64,000 bases of DNA, taken from the NCBI GenBank assembly GCA_963810485.1, contig CAWENQ010000008.1, positions 300,116 through 364,115 of the forward strand, in the 5' to 3' direction. The stretch is from DATKFM01 sp963810485 (GTDB lineage Bacteria; Pseudomonadota; Alphaproteobacteria; Dongiales; Dongiaceae). Shown here one piece after another: positions 28,935-37,609 of this stretch (positions are counted from its first letter, which is position 1; each line of letters starts with the position of its first letter). Below the pieces are notes generated by a model. That model was not told where the DNA came from. It made no database searches and was given only the letters and a program-made list of their open reading frames with translations. The position numbers were made by a program, and so were the translations under genes.

Positions 28935-28973
28935 AATTAGCCATTGCGCGATGCGGTCGCGAAACGGCTAATT
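28935..28973 (+). promoter_or_regulatory. structured hairpin leader before the corrinoid methyltransferase gene
   Basis: The gap holds nested complementarity. An outer 8-bp arm pair AATTAGCC/GGCTAATT surrounds an inner 5-bp pair CGCGA/TCGCG with a TGCGG loop. The hairpin sits about 25 bases before the ATG, close to the AAAGGAG ribosome site. There is no T-run, so it is not a standard terminator. It could protect a processed mRNA end or regulate translation; no known riboswitch class was recognised. Confidence 0.5.
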
Positions 28974-28997
28974 CGAGTTAAAGGAGACTAAGTCCAA

Positions 28998-29942
28998 ATG
29001 ACCGATACCGTTATCAGCTCGGCGACCAAGGAGGTCGTCATCGGCTTCGACAGGCCGTTCGTCATCATCGGCGAACGCATCAACCCCACCGGGCGCAAGC
29101 TCCTGGCGGCGGAGATGGCGGCCGGCGATTACAGCCGCGTCAAGGCCGACGCCCTGGCCCAGGTGGAGGCGGGCGCCCATATGCTCGACGTCAATGCCGG
29201 CATTCCCCTGGCCGATGAGCCGCGCATTCTGGCCGAGTCGATTCAGCTCGTGCAGTCGCTGACCGATCTGCCGCTGTCGATCGATTCCTCCATCGTTGCC
29301 GCGCTCGAGGCCGGCCTGGCGGTGTACAAGGGCAAGCCGCTGTTGAATTCGGTGACCGGCGAGGAAGAGCGCCTGGAAGTGGTGCTGCCGCTGGTGAAGA
29401 AATACAACTGCGCCGTGGTCGCCATCTCCAACGACGAGACCGGCATCTCCGAGGATCCGGACGTGCGCTTCGAAGTGGCCAAGAAGATCGTCCATCGCGC
29501 CCGGGATTTCGGCATTCCCTATTCCGACATCGTCGTCGATCCCCTGGTGATGCCGATCGGCGCCCTGGGCAATGCGGGGCGGCAGGTGTTCCACATCATC
29601 CGCCGGCTGCGCGACGAGCTGAAGGTGAACACCACCTGCGGCGCGTCCAATTTCAGCTTCGGCCTGCCGAATCGCCACGGACTCAACTCGTCGTTCCTGG
29701 CCATGCTGATCGGCGCCGGCATGACCTCGGCGATCACCAATCCGCTCCATGCCGAGGAAATGACCGGCATCATGGGCGCGGATGTGGCCATGGGCCATGA
29801 CGAGCATTGCGCCCGCTGGATCGCGAAGTTCCGCGAGCCGGCCGTGGGCGGCGAGGATGCCGGCGGCCGTCGCGGCCGCGAAGGCCGCCGCCGTCGCGGT
29901 GGCGGCGACGGTCCGGCCGCACCGGAAGCAGGCGTCGTCTAA
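28998..29942 (+). CDS. methyltetrahydrofolate:corrinoid methyltransferase (pterin-binding family)
   Basis: A 314-residue TIM-barrel of the pterin-binding/dihydropteroate-synthase-like family. Signatures are IIGERINPTGRKLLA (pterin-site start), GAHMLDVNAG, LPLSIDSSI, LLNSVTGEEERL, VVAISNDETGI, VVDPLVMPIG and TTCGASNFSFGLPNRHGLN. It moves the methyl group between a corrinoid protein and H4folate. The C-terminal 30 residues are an Arg/Gly-rich tail that is not part of the barrel; the neighbouring activator gene ends in a similar tail. An AAAGGAG ribosome site precedes the ATG, and the next gene starts 24 bases later. The corrinoid partner is not encoded here. Confidence 0.9.
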   Translation: MTDTVISSATKEVVIGFDRPFVIIGERINPTGRKLLAAEMAAGDYSRVKADALAQVEAGAHMLDVNAGIPLADEPRILAESIQLVQSLTDLPLSIDSSIVAALEAGLAVYKGKPLLNSVTGEEERLEVVLPLVKKYNCAVVAISNDETGISEDPDVRFEVAKKIVHRARDFGIPYSDIVVDPLVMPIGALGNAGRQVFHIIRRLRDELKVNTTCGASNFSFGLPNRHGLNSSFLAMLIGAGMTSAITNPLHAEEMTGIMGADVAMGHDEHCARWIAKFREPAVGGEDAGGRRGREGRRRRGGGDGPAAPEAGVV

Positions 29943-29966
29943 TTGTAGTGTGAAATCGGGTTTGCG

Positions 29967-31988
29967 ATGAACGCCAGTCCCCGCCATGACGCGCTGCTCG
30001 TGTTCATGCCTTCGGGCAAGCGCGGCCACTTTCCCCTGGGCACGCCGATCCTGCAGGCGGCGCGAAATCTGGGCGTCGATATCGATTCCGTCTGCGGCGG
30101 CCGCGGCATTTGCGGCCGCTGCCAGATCGAGGTCAGCGAAGGCGAGTTCGCCAAGCTGGGGGTGACGTCGAAGCTCGATCACCTGACGCCCTTCGGCAAA
30201 GTGGAACAGCGCTATGCCGACCGTCGCGGCCTGAAGGACGGCCGGCGGCTGTCCTGCTCGACGCTGCTGCAGGGCGACGTGGTCATCGACGTGCCGCCCG
30301 ACAGCCAGGTGCATAAGCAGGTGGTGCGCAAGCGCGCGGAGATGCGCGCGATCCAGATCGATCCGGTGGTGCGGCTGCATTATGTCGAGGTGGTCGAGCC
30401 CAACATGCACGATCCCTCCGGCGATCTGCAGCGGCTGCTCGGGGCGCTGGAGACGCAGTGGAATCTCTCCGGCCTGGACTGCGACCTGCGCGCCATCCAG
30501 GTGCTGCAGAAGGCGCTGCGCAAGGGCGAATGGACGGTCACCGTCGCCGTGCATCAGAACAAGCAGATCACCGCCATCTGGCCGGGCTTCCGCGACAAGG
30601 CGTTCGGCCTCGCCTTCGATATCGGCTCTACGACCATCGCCGGGCATCTTTGCGATCTCGCCTCGGGCGATGTGGTCGCCTCCGCCGGCGTGATGAATCC
30701 GCAGATCCGCTTCGGCGAGGATCTGATGAGCCGCGTGTCCTATGTCATGATGAATCCCGGCGGCGATGCCGACATGACCCGCGCCGTGCGCGACGCGATC
30801 AACGGACTCGCCGCCAGCGTCGCTACGGAAGCCGGCGTCGATGTGCGCGACATCCTGGAGGCCACCTTCGTCGGCAATCCGATCATGCATCACCTGCTGC
30901 TGGGCATCGATCCGACGGAACTGGGCGGCGCGCCCTTCGCGTTGGCCAGCGACGGGCCGGTGAACATCTGGGCGTCGGAGATCGACCTGCGCATCCATCC
31001 GAATGCCCGCGTCTATGTGCTGCCCTGCATCGCCGGCCATGTGGGCGCCGACACCGCCGGCGTCATCCTATCGGAGTCGCCGCAGACCGGCGACGAGATG
31101 ACGCTGATCGTCGATGTCGGCACCAACGCGGAAATCGTGCTCGGCAACCGCCATCGGCTGCTGGCGGCGTCATCGCCGACCGGCCCTGCCTTCGAAGGCG
31201 CGCAGATCTCCTGCGGCCAGCGTGCGGCGCCCGGCGCCATCGAGCGGGTGCGCATCGATCCGGAGACGCTGGAGCCGCGCTTCCGCATCATCGGCAGTGA
31301 CAAATGGTCCAACGAGCCCGGCTTCGCCGAGGCTGCCGCCAAGACCGGCGTCACCGGCGTCTGCGGCTCGGGCATCATCGAGGCGCTCGCGGAGCTCTAT
31401 ATGGCCGGCGTGATCACCCAGGATGGCGTCATCGATGGCGCCATGGCCGCAAAGTCGCCGCGCATCGAGGCGGAAGGGCGCACCTTCTGCTATCTGCTGA
31501 ACGAAGGCGAGCCGCGGCTGCGCATCACCCAGAACGACGTGCGCGCCATCCAGCTCGCCAAGGCGGCGCTCTATGCCGGCGCGCGGCTGCTGATGGATCG
31601 CATGGGCGTCGACAAGCTGGACCGCATCACCCTGGCTGGCGCTTTCGGCAGCCATATCGATGTGAAGTACGCCATGATCCTGGGCATGATCCCCGACTGC
31701 GATCTGCCGAAGGTCACGTCCGCCGGCAATGCGGCGGGCACGGGTGCGCGCATTGCCCTGTTGAACCGGCAATCGCGCGAGGAGATCGCCGCCGTCGTGA
31801 AGCGCGTGGAGAAAGTGGAAACGGCGGTCGAGCCGATGTTCCAGCAGCATTTCGTAGAGGCGATGGCGATCCCGCACAAGACGGCGCCCTATCCTTACCT
31901 GCGCCAGGCGGTGACCCTGCCGCCGCCGAAAGACGTTACCGCGGCGGGTGGCGATGATGGCGGCCGCCGGCGCCGTCGCCGCGGCTAG
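29967..31988 (+). CDS. ASKHA/DUF4445 corrinoid reductive activator with N-terminal 2Fe-2S domain
   Basis: A 673-residue protein. The N-terminus is a plant-type ferredoxin domain (SVCGGRGICGRC, later LSCSTLLQGD) for a [2Fe-2S] cluster. A linker domain follows, then the ATPase-like ASKHA module of RACo/RamA/DUF4445 proteins: AFDIGSTTIAGHLCDL, VGNPIMHHLLLGID, LIVDVGTNAEIVLG, GVCGSGIIEALAELY and the LAGAFGSHID segment. Such proteins use a low-potential electron and ATP to return inactive Co(II) corrinoid to Co(I). It ends in an Arg-rich tail (GGRRRRRRG). Its presence shows that the one-carbon cluster works on corrinoid chemistry even though no corrinoid protein is visible here. Confidence 0.93.
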   Translation: MNASPRHDALLVFMPSGKRGHFPLGTPILQAARNLGVDIDSVCGGRGICGRCQIEVSEGEFAKLGVTSKLDHLTPFGKVEQRYADRRGLKDGRRLSCSTLLQGDVVIDVPPDSQVHKQVVRKRAEMRAIQIDPVVRLHYVEVVEPNMHDPSGDLQRLLGALETQWNLSGLDCDLRAIQVLQKALRKGEWTVTVAVHQNKQITAIWPGFRDKAFGLAFDIGSTTIAGHLCDLASGDVVASAGVMNPQIRFGEDLMSRVSYVMMNPGGDADMTRAVRDAINGLAASVATEAGVDVRDILEATFVGNPIMHHLLLGIDPTELGGAPFALASDGPVNIWASEIDLRIHPNARVYVLPCIAGHVGADTAGVILSESPQTGDEMTLIVDVGTNAEIVLGNRHRLLAASSPTGPAFEGAQISCGQRAAPGAIERVRIDPETLEPRFRIIGSDKWSNEPGFAEAAAKTGVTGVCGSGIIEALAELYMAGVITQDGVIDGAMAAKSPRIEAEGRTFCYLLNEGEPRLRITQNDVRAIQLAKAALYAGARLLMDRMGVDKLDRITLAGAFGSHIDVKYAMILGMIPDCDLPKVTSAGNAAGTGARIALLNRQSREEIAAVVKRVEKVETAVEPMFQQHFVEAMAIPHKTAPYPYLRQAVTLPPPKDVTAAGGDDGGRRRRRRG

Positions 31989-32014
31989 GAAGCCCCGTTA
32001 CAGTACGGACGGCC

Positions 32015-33166
32015 CTAGAAACGTATCGCGGTGCCGAGGCCAATTTCGACGGCTTGATAATCGCGATCAGCGAAGAATGGGAATGTATTCGTACCTTCAT
32101 AGTCGGAATAGCCGATCAGGCCATCGATGGTGATGCCTGGCCCCAACACGTAGCTGCCGGTCAGCGCATAGACGTCATACTGGTCGGACCCGAAAATGAA
32201 TCCGTTTTCGTACCTGCCGCGGGTCCAGCCCAAGCCAACCGCATATCGGCTCCAGGCATAGGTGGCGCCGGCGCCGAAGACCTCATGGTCGATATCGTCC
32301 TCGGGAAGGAAGTCCTCGCTGACGCTGTCGCGAAAGGAATATGCGCCGCCCAGGGTGAAACCGGCATACCGCACTTGCGCGTAGCCGTTGAACTCCTGGC
32401 GATTGTCGGATTTCGGAAAGAAGCCGTTGGGATACTCCCGATCCAGCGAGAAGGTGCCGCCGCCGCCGATGACAAATCCAAAACCATTGAACTCCCGCTC
32501 ATAGGTGGCGCCGAACGAGAGGTTCTCGGAATTCTGGCCGAAATTGTTCTTGAACCGCGTGCCTGCACCGTTGGTTGTATTCCGCGTGTCTTCCGTGTCG
32601 TCGGGCGTGAAGGATACGGCGAAGTGGAATCCGGAGAAATTGGGGCTGAAATACACCACCTTGGTGGACTTGCTGTCGACGCCGTAGCAGGTGCCGTTGG
32701 TGCCCGCATAGCCGAGAACGCCGGCATTGGAGAAATTGAAGATCGGGCTGTCGGCGCCGAAGATGCTGGAGGCGCTGGGCACGGTGTAGCAGAGCGACGC
32801 CAGCGCCTCGAGCGTGTCGCCGAACCGCAGCTCGCCCCATTGGGTGTCGAAATAGGCATAGACGGAGTTGATCTGATCGGCCGAGGTCTGGCCCTCCAGT
32901 TCCACGCGCACGCCGACGGTCAGGCCGTTGTCGAAGGTGGTTTCGCCCTTGAAGTGAATCTCGACATCCTGCTTCATGACATAGTCGCGGAGCTGCCCGC
33001 GAGGATCGGCAGGCAAAAGATTCTCATCCTCGCCGATCACACCGCCGAACGTGGCGAAGTAGCGGCCGCCGATCGTCAGCTTTATTCCATCTTCGGCGCT
33101 TGCCTTCATAGGCGCCAATGCCGCAACGGCCGCCAGAGCGGTCGAACCCAACAAGAGTCTACGCAT
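32015..33166 (-). CDS. outer-membrane porin
   Basis: A 383-residue beta-barrel. A signal peptide is present ([24 protein letters not shown]). The mature part shows alternating aromatic/hydrophobic strands (FATFGGVIG, NGLTVGVRVELEG, WGELRFGD), a loop with two Cys residues (SLCYTV, GTCYGVD) and the terminal C-terminal Phe (GLGTAIRF) recognised by the Bam machinery. The sequence resembles the alphaproteobacterial Gram-negative porin type. It converges with the ASKHA gene. The upstream region (33170-33260) has a clear purine-rich ribosome site before the start. Confidence 0.9.
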   Translation of the reverse strand: MRRLLLGSTALAAVAALAPMKASAEDGIKLTIGGRYFATFGGVIGEDENLLPADPRGQLRDYVMKQDVEIHFKGETTFDNGLTVGVRVELEGQTSADQINSVYAYFDTQWGELRFGDTLEALASLCYTVPSASSIFGADSPIFNFSNAGVLGYAGTNGTCYGVDSKSTKVVYFSPNFSGFHFAVSFTPDDTEDTRNTTNGAGTRFKNNFGQNSENLSFGATYEREFNGFGFVIGGGGTFSLDREYPNGFFPKSDNRQEFNGYAQVRYAGFTLGGAYSFRDSVSEDFLPEDDIDHEVFGAGATYAWSRYAVGLGWTRGRYENGFIFGSDQYDVYALTGSYVLGPGITIDGLIGYSDYEGTNTFPFFADRDYQAVEIGLGTAIRF

Positions 33167-33419
33167 GCGAAATCCCCCATAAGCCAGTATCCCGGGGGCA
33201 TCTGCACATATGCCGAATCCGGGATCACCCCCTTAGCGACGCTCGTCATACAATTCTATTGGGTTTAATCAAAGGTCAAGCGCGAGCTTGCCTCAGTGAC
33301 GAACCTCACAACGGCGCCCGGAATTGTTTCAGGGCGCAGCATGCCGACGGTCGCGGTGGCTGCCGGCGGGATTCGATGGCGCCGCCGGGGTCGAACCGGG
33401 GCGCCGGAACGGGGCGGGC

Positions 33420-33749
33420 CTAGGCCAGCGCCATCTGGCGTTCTCCCTGCGGCACCACCAGGCCCCACATCTTCTCCAGGCTGTAGTGCCGGCGCACCTC
33501 CTCCCGGAAGAGATGCACGATCACATCGCCGCCATCGACCAGGACCCAGTCACCGACCGAGGCCCCTTCGACGCCCACATCGCCGATGCCCTGTTCCTTG
33601 AGCAGGACAGCCAGATGCTCCGCCAGAGACGCCAGGTGGCGCTGGGAGCGGCCCGTTGCGATGATCATGGAGTCGGCAATGCTCGATTTGCCGTGAAGAT
33701 CGATGACAACGATGTCTTCGGCCTTGTTGTCATCCAAGGTCTGCCGCAC
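33420..33749 (-). CDS. rsfS: ribosome silencing factor RsfS
   Basis: About 109 residues of the RsfS/Iojap family, which binds uL14 to block subunit joining in starvation. Family features are LDDNKAEDIVVIDLHGKSS, IADSMIIATGRSQRH, GDWVLVDGGDVIVHLF and the HYSLEKMW segment. The GTG at 33749 gives a slightly short N-terminus. Upstream the same frame stays coding-like (KATLPALV) but has no ATG, so the true start may lie upstream or an indel may hide it. It follows nadD in the usual alphaproteobacterial order; rlmH, normally next, is not present here. Confidence 0.9.
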   Translation of the reverse strand: MRQTLDDNKAEDIVVIDLHGKSSIADSMIIATGRSQRHLASLAEHLAVLLKEQGIGDVGVEGASVGDWVLVDGGDVIVHLFREEVRRHYSLEKMWGLVVPQGERQMALA

Positions 33750-33834
33750 CAGGGCAGGCAGAGTAGCTTTACGATCGAGGGATGAGGTCCCTCTGGCCTG
33801 TGCTTTCCGCGGTATGGGGGTTCTCCTTCTCCCG

Positions 33835-34581
33835 TTAACCCGATTTCACCTTACGCCCGAACGATTGACGATTCGTGACGCCCTTCGCCGCCTTTTTTGG
33901 GCGCTTCGGGGCCGCCCGCGCCGCCCGGATGGCCGTTGCCGACAGCGGGCTTTGCGGGCCGGTCAGAAACACCCAGCGGGGTGGCGCTGCCCGGGCCAAT
34001 TTGTGCGCCGCCGTCTCGCTCATGCGAAAACGGGCGAAGCGGCAGGCCGCCTTACCGGCCAGGGCCCTTAAAGAATAGGTAGGGCGGGCGAAAACCGCAA
34101 CAAGGACGCGGCGGAAGATCTGCGGCCAGTCCTTCCATTGGTCGATCTGCCGCAGGTTGTCGGCGCCCATCAGCCAGACGAACTTCAGCCGGGGCAGCCG
34201 CCGCGCCAGCCGCGCCAGGGTTTCGGCCGTGTAGCTGCTGCCCAGCCGGGTCTCGATATCGGTTGCCTTGATGCGGGGATGCCGGCCAGCCGCCTGGGCG
34301 CCGGCCAGGCGTTTGGCGAAGGGCGCCATGCCGGCGGCCGGTTTCAGCGGATTCTGCGGCGAGACCATCCACCAGACCTCGTCGAGGTCCAGGCGCTTCA
34401 GCGCCATCAGGCTGATATGCCGGTGACCCTCATGCGCCGGGTTGAAGGAGCCGCCGAGCAGACCGATGACGCGACGCCGGGACGCGAACTCGCCGGGGCG
34501 GGGGGTGGCCGGACGATCACGAGGGGCGGCATCGCCTTTTCCAGCGCGGGCTCCTCGCGGAATTTTTACCCAATGGCGCAT
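33835..34581 (-). CDS. nadD: nicotinate-nucleotide adenylyltransferase NadD
   Basis: About 248 residues. It has the nucleotidyltransferase motif GSFNPAHEGHRH, the central FVWLMGADNLRQ substrate-binding strand and the C-terminal SATAIR motif (ISSTxxR equivalent). It makes nicotinate adenine dinucleotide from NaMN and ATP. The ATG at 34581 is chosen because the extra 18 residues from an earlier ATG have no family support; the ribosome site is poorly spaced at both, so the start is uncertain. The C-terminus carries a basic tail (KRPKKAAKG). It lies between rsfS and proA in a widely conserved block. Confidence 0.88.
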   Translation of the reverse strand: MRHWVKIPRGARAGKGDAAPRDRPATPRPGEFASRRRVIGLLGGSFNPAHEGHRHISLMALKRLDLDEVWWMVSPQNPLKPAAGMAPFAKRLAGAQAAGRHPRIKATDIETRLGSSYTAETLARLARRLPRLKFVWLMGADNLRQIDQWKDWPQIFRRVLVAVFARPTYSLRALAGKAACRFARFRMSETAAHKLARAAPPRWVFLTGPQSPLSATAIRAARAAPKRPKKAAKGVTNRQSFGRKVKSG

Positions 34582-34831
34582 GCCCCTCAGAGACTTGTCC
34601 GGCGGCAGATACGATTCATGCCGTAACACTGGCATATTGCCGACGATCTGTCATCGCACGCCATGAACACATTGTTTACCTTAACAAGAGACTAAGAAAT
34701 AGCGCTCCCCTGTGACGGTTATCATAGTGTTAACGGCGTTGGTACCGCTATCAAACGATCCACCATGCGATGAAACGGGCCTCGGCTCGACGATCGCAAA
34801 AACGGATTCCGATGATAGGAGCGTAAGAAAA

Positions 34832-35068
34832 ATGTCCATGAAAAAGCAAATTCAGATCGCGATCGCGGCGGCGCTGCTGATCGCCGTGTCGGCACCGGCC
34901 TTCGCCGAGGCCCAGCGCTGCATGAACAAGATCGGCGTCTGCGACAAAGGCGAACAACGCACGGAACCGGATCGTTCCGCGCTCCGCGGCGGCGGCGACG
35001 CGCCGACCGACGGCGAGGGCGAACCCGATACCGAACAGCCGGATACCTCCGAAGCGCCGGTCGAATAG
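34832..35068 (+). CDS. small secreted protein with an acidic tail, function unknown
   Basis: I do not recognise the family. The 78-residue product begins with a typical signal peptide (MSMKKQIQIAIAAALLIAVSA, cleavage after APAFA). The mature part has one Cys pair in RCMNKIGVC and then a Pro/Glu/Asp-rich tail (EGEPDTEQPDTSEAP). An AGGA ribosome site lies upstream, which favours ATG 34832 over a start 40 codons earlier. The gene interrupts the conserved nadD-proA block and is read opposite to it. It could be a small periplasmic metal- or protein-binding factor. Confidence 0.65.
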   Translation: MSMKKQIQIAIAAALLIAVSAPAFAEAQRCMNKIGVCDKGEQRTEPDRSALRGGGDAPTDGEGEPDTEQPDTSEAPVE

Positions 35069-35150
35069 CTCAACCGGCATCAGGACCTAGTTGGCGCCCC
35101 GCCAGGGAAAATCGTCCCGGCGGGGCGTTCTGTTTCCGGGATTTGCTGCG

Positions 35151-36450
35151 CTACGAACGAAGCTGGCCGCTGCCGTACACGACGTATTTGTAGGTGGTGA
35201 GCTGCTCGGCGCCGACCGGGCCGCGCGGCGGCAGGCGGTTGGTGGAAATGCCGATCTCTGCGCCCATGCCGAACTCGCCGCCGTCGGCGAACTGGGTCGA
35301 GGCGTTGTGCATCACGATGGCGGCGTCGACATCGCTCGATAAACCGCCGCGCCACAGCCTGATCCTCGGTGACGATGGCTTCGGTGTGATGCGAGCCGTG
35401 GCGGTTGATATGCGCGATCGCCTCGTCGACGCCATCGACCAGCTTCACCGCGATGATCGCATCGAGATACTCGGTGTCCCAATCCGCATCGCTGGCGGGC
35501 TTCACGCGGGGATCCAGCGGCGCGGGTGTCGGCATCGCCGCGAATTTCGCAGCCCGCCTCGGCGAGGTCGTCGAGGATCGGCGGCAACTGCGCGATGGCG
35601 CGGCGATCGACCAGGAGAGTCTCGGTCGCGCCGCAGACGCCGGTGCGCCGCATCTTGGCGTTGAGCACGATCTGCCGCGCCTTGGCAGGATCGGCGTCGC
35701 CGTCGATATAGGTGTGGCAGTTGCCGTCCAGATGGGCGATGACGGGGATGCGGCTCTCGTCCTGCACCCGCTCGATCAGGCCCTTGCCGCCGCGCGGCAC
35801 GATGATGTCGATGAAGTCGTCGAGGCGCAGCATCTCGCCGACCGCGGCGCGGTCGGTGGTCGGCACAAGCTGGATGGACTTCGCCGGCAGATTGGCCGCG
35901 CGCAGGCCGTCGGCAGCGCCCCGAGGATCGCGCGCGAGGAGTGAAAACTTTCCGAACCGCCGCGCAGGATCGCGGCATTGCCGGACTTCAGGCACAGCCC
36001 GCCGGCATCGGCGGTCACGTTGGGCCGCGATTTCATAGATGATGCCGATGACGCCCAGCGGCACGCGTACCCGCGCGATCTTCAGCCCGTTCGGCCGCGT
36101 CCATTCGGCCAGCACGGCGCCGACCGGATCGGGCGAATGCGGCAATCTCCTCGAGGCCCTTGGCCATCGCTTCGACGCGCTTCGCGTCCAGCTTCAGCCG
36201 GTCGAGCAATGCGGCGCTGAGCGCTTTCTGGCCCGGCGGCTCCATGTCCTGCTGCATTGGCGGCGAGGATGTCGCCGCGCGCGCTCGCGGATCGCCGCGC
36301 GGCGGCTCTCAGGGCGCGGTCGCGCGTCTCGCGCCGGCGCCAGCGCCAGGGCCGAGGCCGCCGCGCGCGCCGCGCTGGCCCATCGCCCGGATCTGTCCGG
36401 CGATATCGGCGGCTGCTGCAGTCGGCGGTTGTCACAGCGCTCATGCTCAC
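35151..36450 (-). CDS. proA: gamma-glutamyl phosphate reductase ProA, multiple frameshifts
   Basis: At least seven frame changes split the gene, but joined pieces rebuild a complete ProA in order. They run from MSAVTTADC, through ALSAALLDRLKLDAKR, VPLGVIGIIYEI, GNAAILRGGSESFHS, RLDDFIDIIVPRGGKGLI and VIAHLDGNCHTYID (near the catalytic Cys region), to AKMRRTGVCGATETLLVD, HTEAIVTED and the C-terminal GPVGAEQLTTYKYVV. ProA reduces glutamyl-5-phosphate to the semialdehyde in proline synthesis. The start overlaps the end of proB (ATGA-type). The indels look like sequencing errors, because the reading frame is restored repeatedly and the neighbours are conserved. Confidence 0.85.
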
Positions 36451-37609
36451 GACCTGACAGCAATACCAGATCGTCGCGATGGATCATCTCGTCACGGCCA
36501 CGGTAGCCGAGCAATGGTCGCGATTTCGCCGCTCTTGTGGCCGCATGATGCGCCTGGCATCGCGCGGCGGAATAGGCGACAGCCCGCGCGCCACCTCGCT
36601 GCCGTCGGGTCGGCAGCACCACGCACCGCATCGCCGCGCTCGAACTGGCCGTCGACGCGGATGACGCCGGCGGGCAGCAAGCTGCTTGCCCGACTAGCAG
36701 CGCCGTCAGCGCGCCGGCATCGACGGCTCAGCGCGCCGGCGGCTTCAGCGAGCCGGCGATCCAGCGCTTGCGCGCGGTCTGCGGCTCGAGGCCGGGCAGG
36801 AACCAGGTGCAGGCGGCGCCGTCGGCGATGGCGCGCAGCGGATTCATCCGCGTGCCGTCGGCGATCGCCATGCGGCAGCCGGCATTCATGCGCGACTGCG
36901 CGCCGCCGCCAGCTTGGTCACCATGCCGCCGGAGCTGTAGCCCGGCGGCGCCTCGCCGGCCATGGCCTCGATCTCCGGCGTCAGCTCTCGGACGATCGGC
37001 GACGAAGCGCGCGCTCCTTGTCCTTGCGCGGATCGGCGGTGTAGAGGCCGTCGATGTCGCGACAGCAGCACCAGCGTGTCGGCGCTGATCATCGCGGCCA
37101 CGCGCGCGGCCAGCCGGTCGTTGTCGCCGAAGCGGATCTCCGACGTCGCGACCGTGTCGTTCTCGTTGATGACCGGCACCGCGCCGAGCTTCAGCAGCGT
37201 GTCCAGCGTGGTGCGCGCATTGAGATGGCGGCGGCGCTCTTCGGTGTCGCCGAGGGTCAGCAGGATCTGCGCCACGGTGATGCTGATGCCGCGCCAGCGT
37301 TTCCTGATAGGCATGCGCCAGGCGGATCTGGCCGGTGGCGGCGGCGGCCTGCTTCTCTTCCAGCTTCAGCCGTCCGGCCGCGAGGCCGAGATGGCGGCGG
37401 CCGACGGCGATGGCGCCGGAGGAGACGATGATCACGTCCTGCCGCGCGCGGCGGCAGCGCGCCACGTCGTCGGCCAGGGCATCGAGCCAGGTGCGCCGGA
37501 TGTCGCCGGTCTCGTCATCCACCAGCAGGGCCGAGCCGATCTTCACGACGATGCGGCGCGCCTGCAGCAGCGCGTTCTCCGCCTGCTTCTGGGCGCGCGC
37601 GGAGGTCAC
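36449..37609 (-). CDS. proB: glutamate 5-kinase ProB, multiple frameshifts
   Basis: A GTG start ([19 protein letters not shown]) is followed by the kinase core IVVKIGSALLVDD, VIIVSSGAIAVGRRHLGL, EEKQAAAATGQ, LTLGDTEERRRHLNAR, AVPVINENDTVATSEIRFGDND, ISADTLVLLS and SSGGMVTKLAAA. A C-terminal PUA domain can be read as PDGSEVARGLSAYS-type sequence and ends at LLSGRE just before proA. Many single-base insertions, about one per 50-100 bases, break the frame, for example near 37290 and in the 36990-37065 stretch. ProB commits glutamate to proline. The GTG overlaps the obgE stop, so obgE-proB-proA is one operon. Confidence 0.85.

Noticed and set aside
28968..31040. 690-residue open frame antisense to the methyltransferase and activator genes
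   Set aside because: It is a high-GC shadow frame rich in His, Ala, Arg and Gln with no family motifs, while the plus strand encodes two well-formed proteins.
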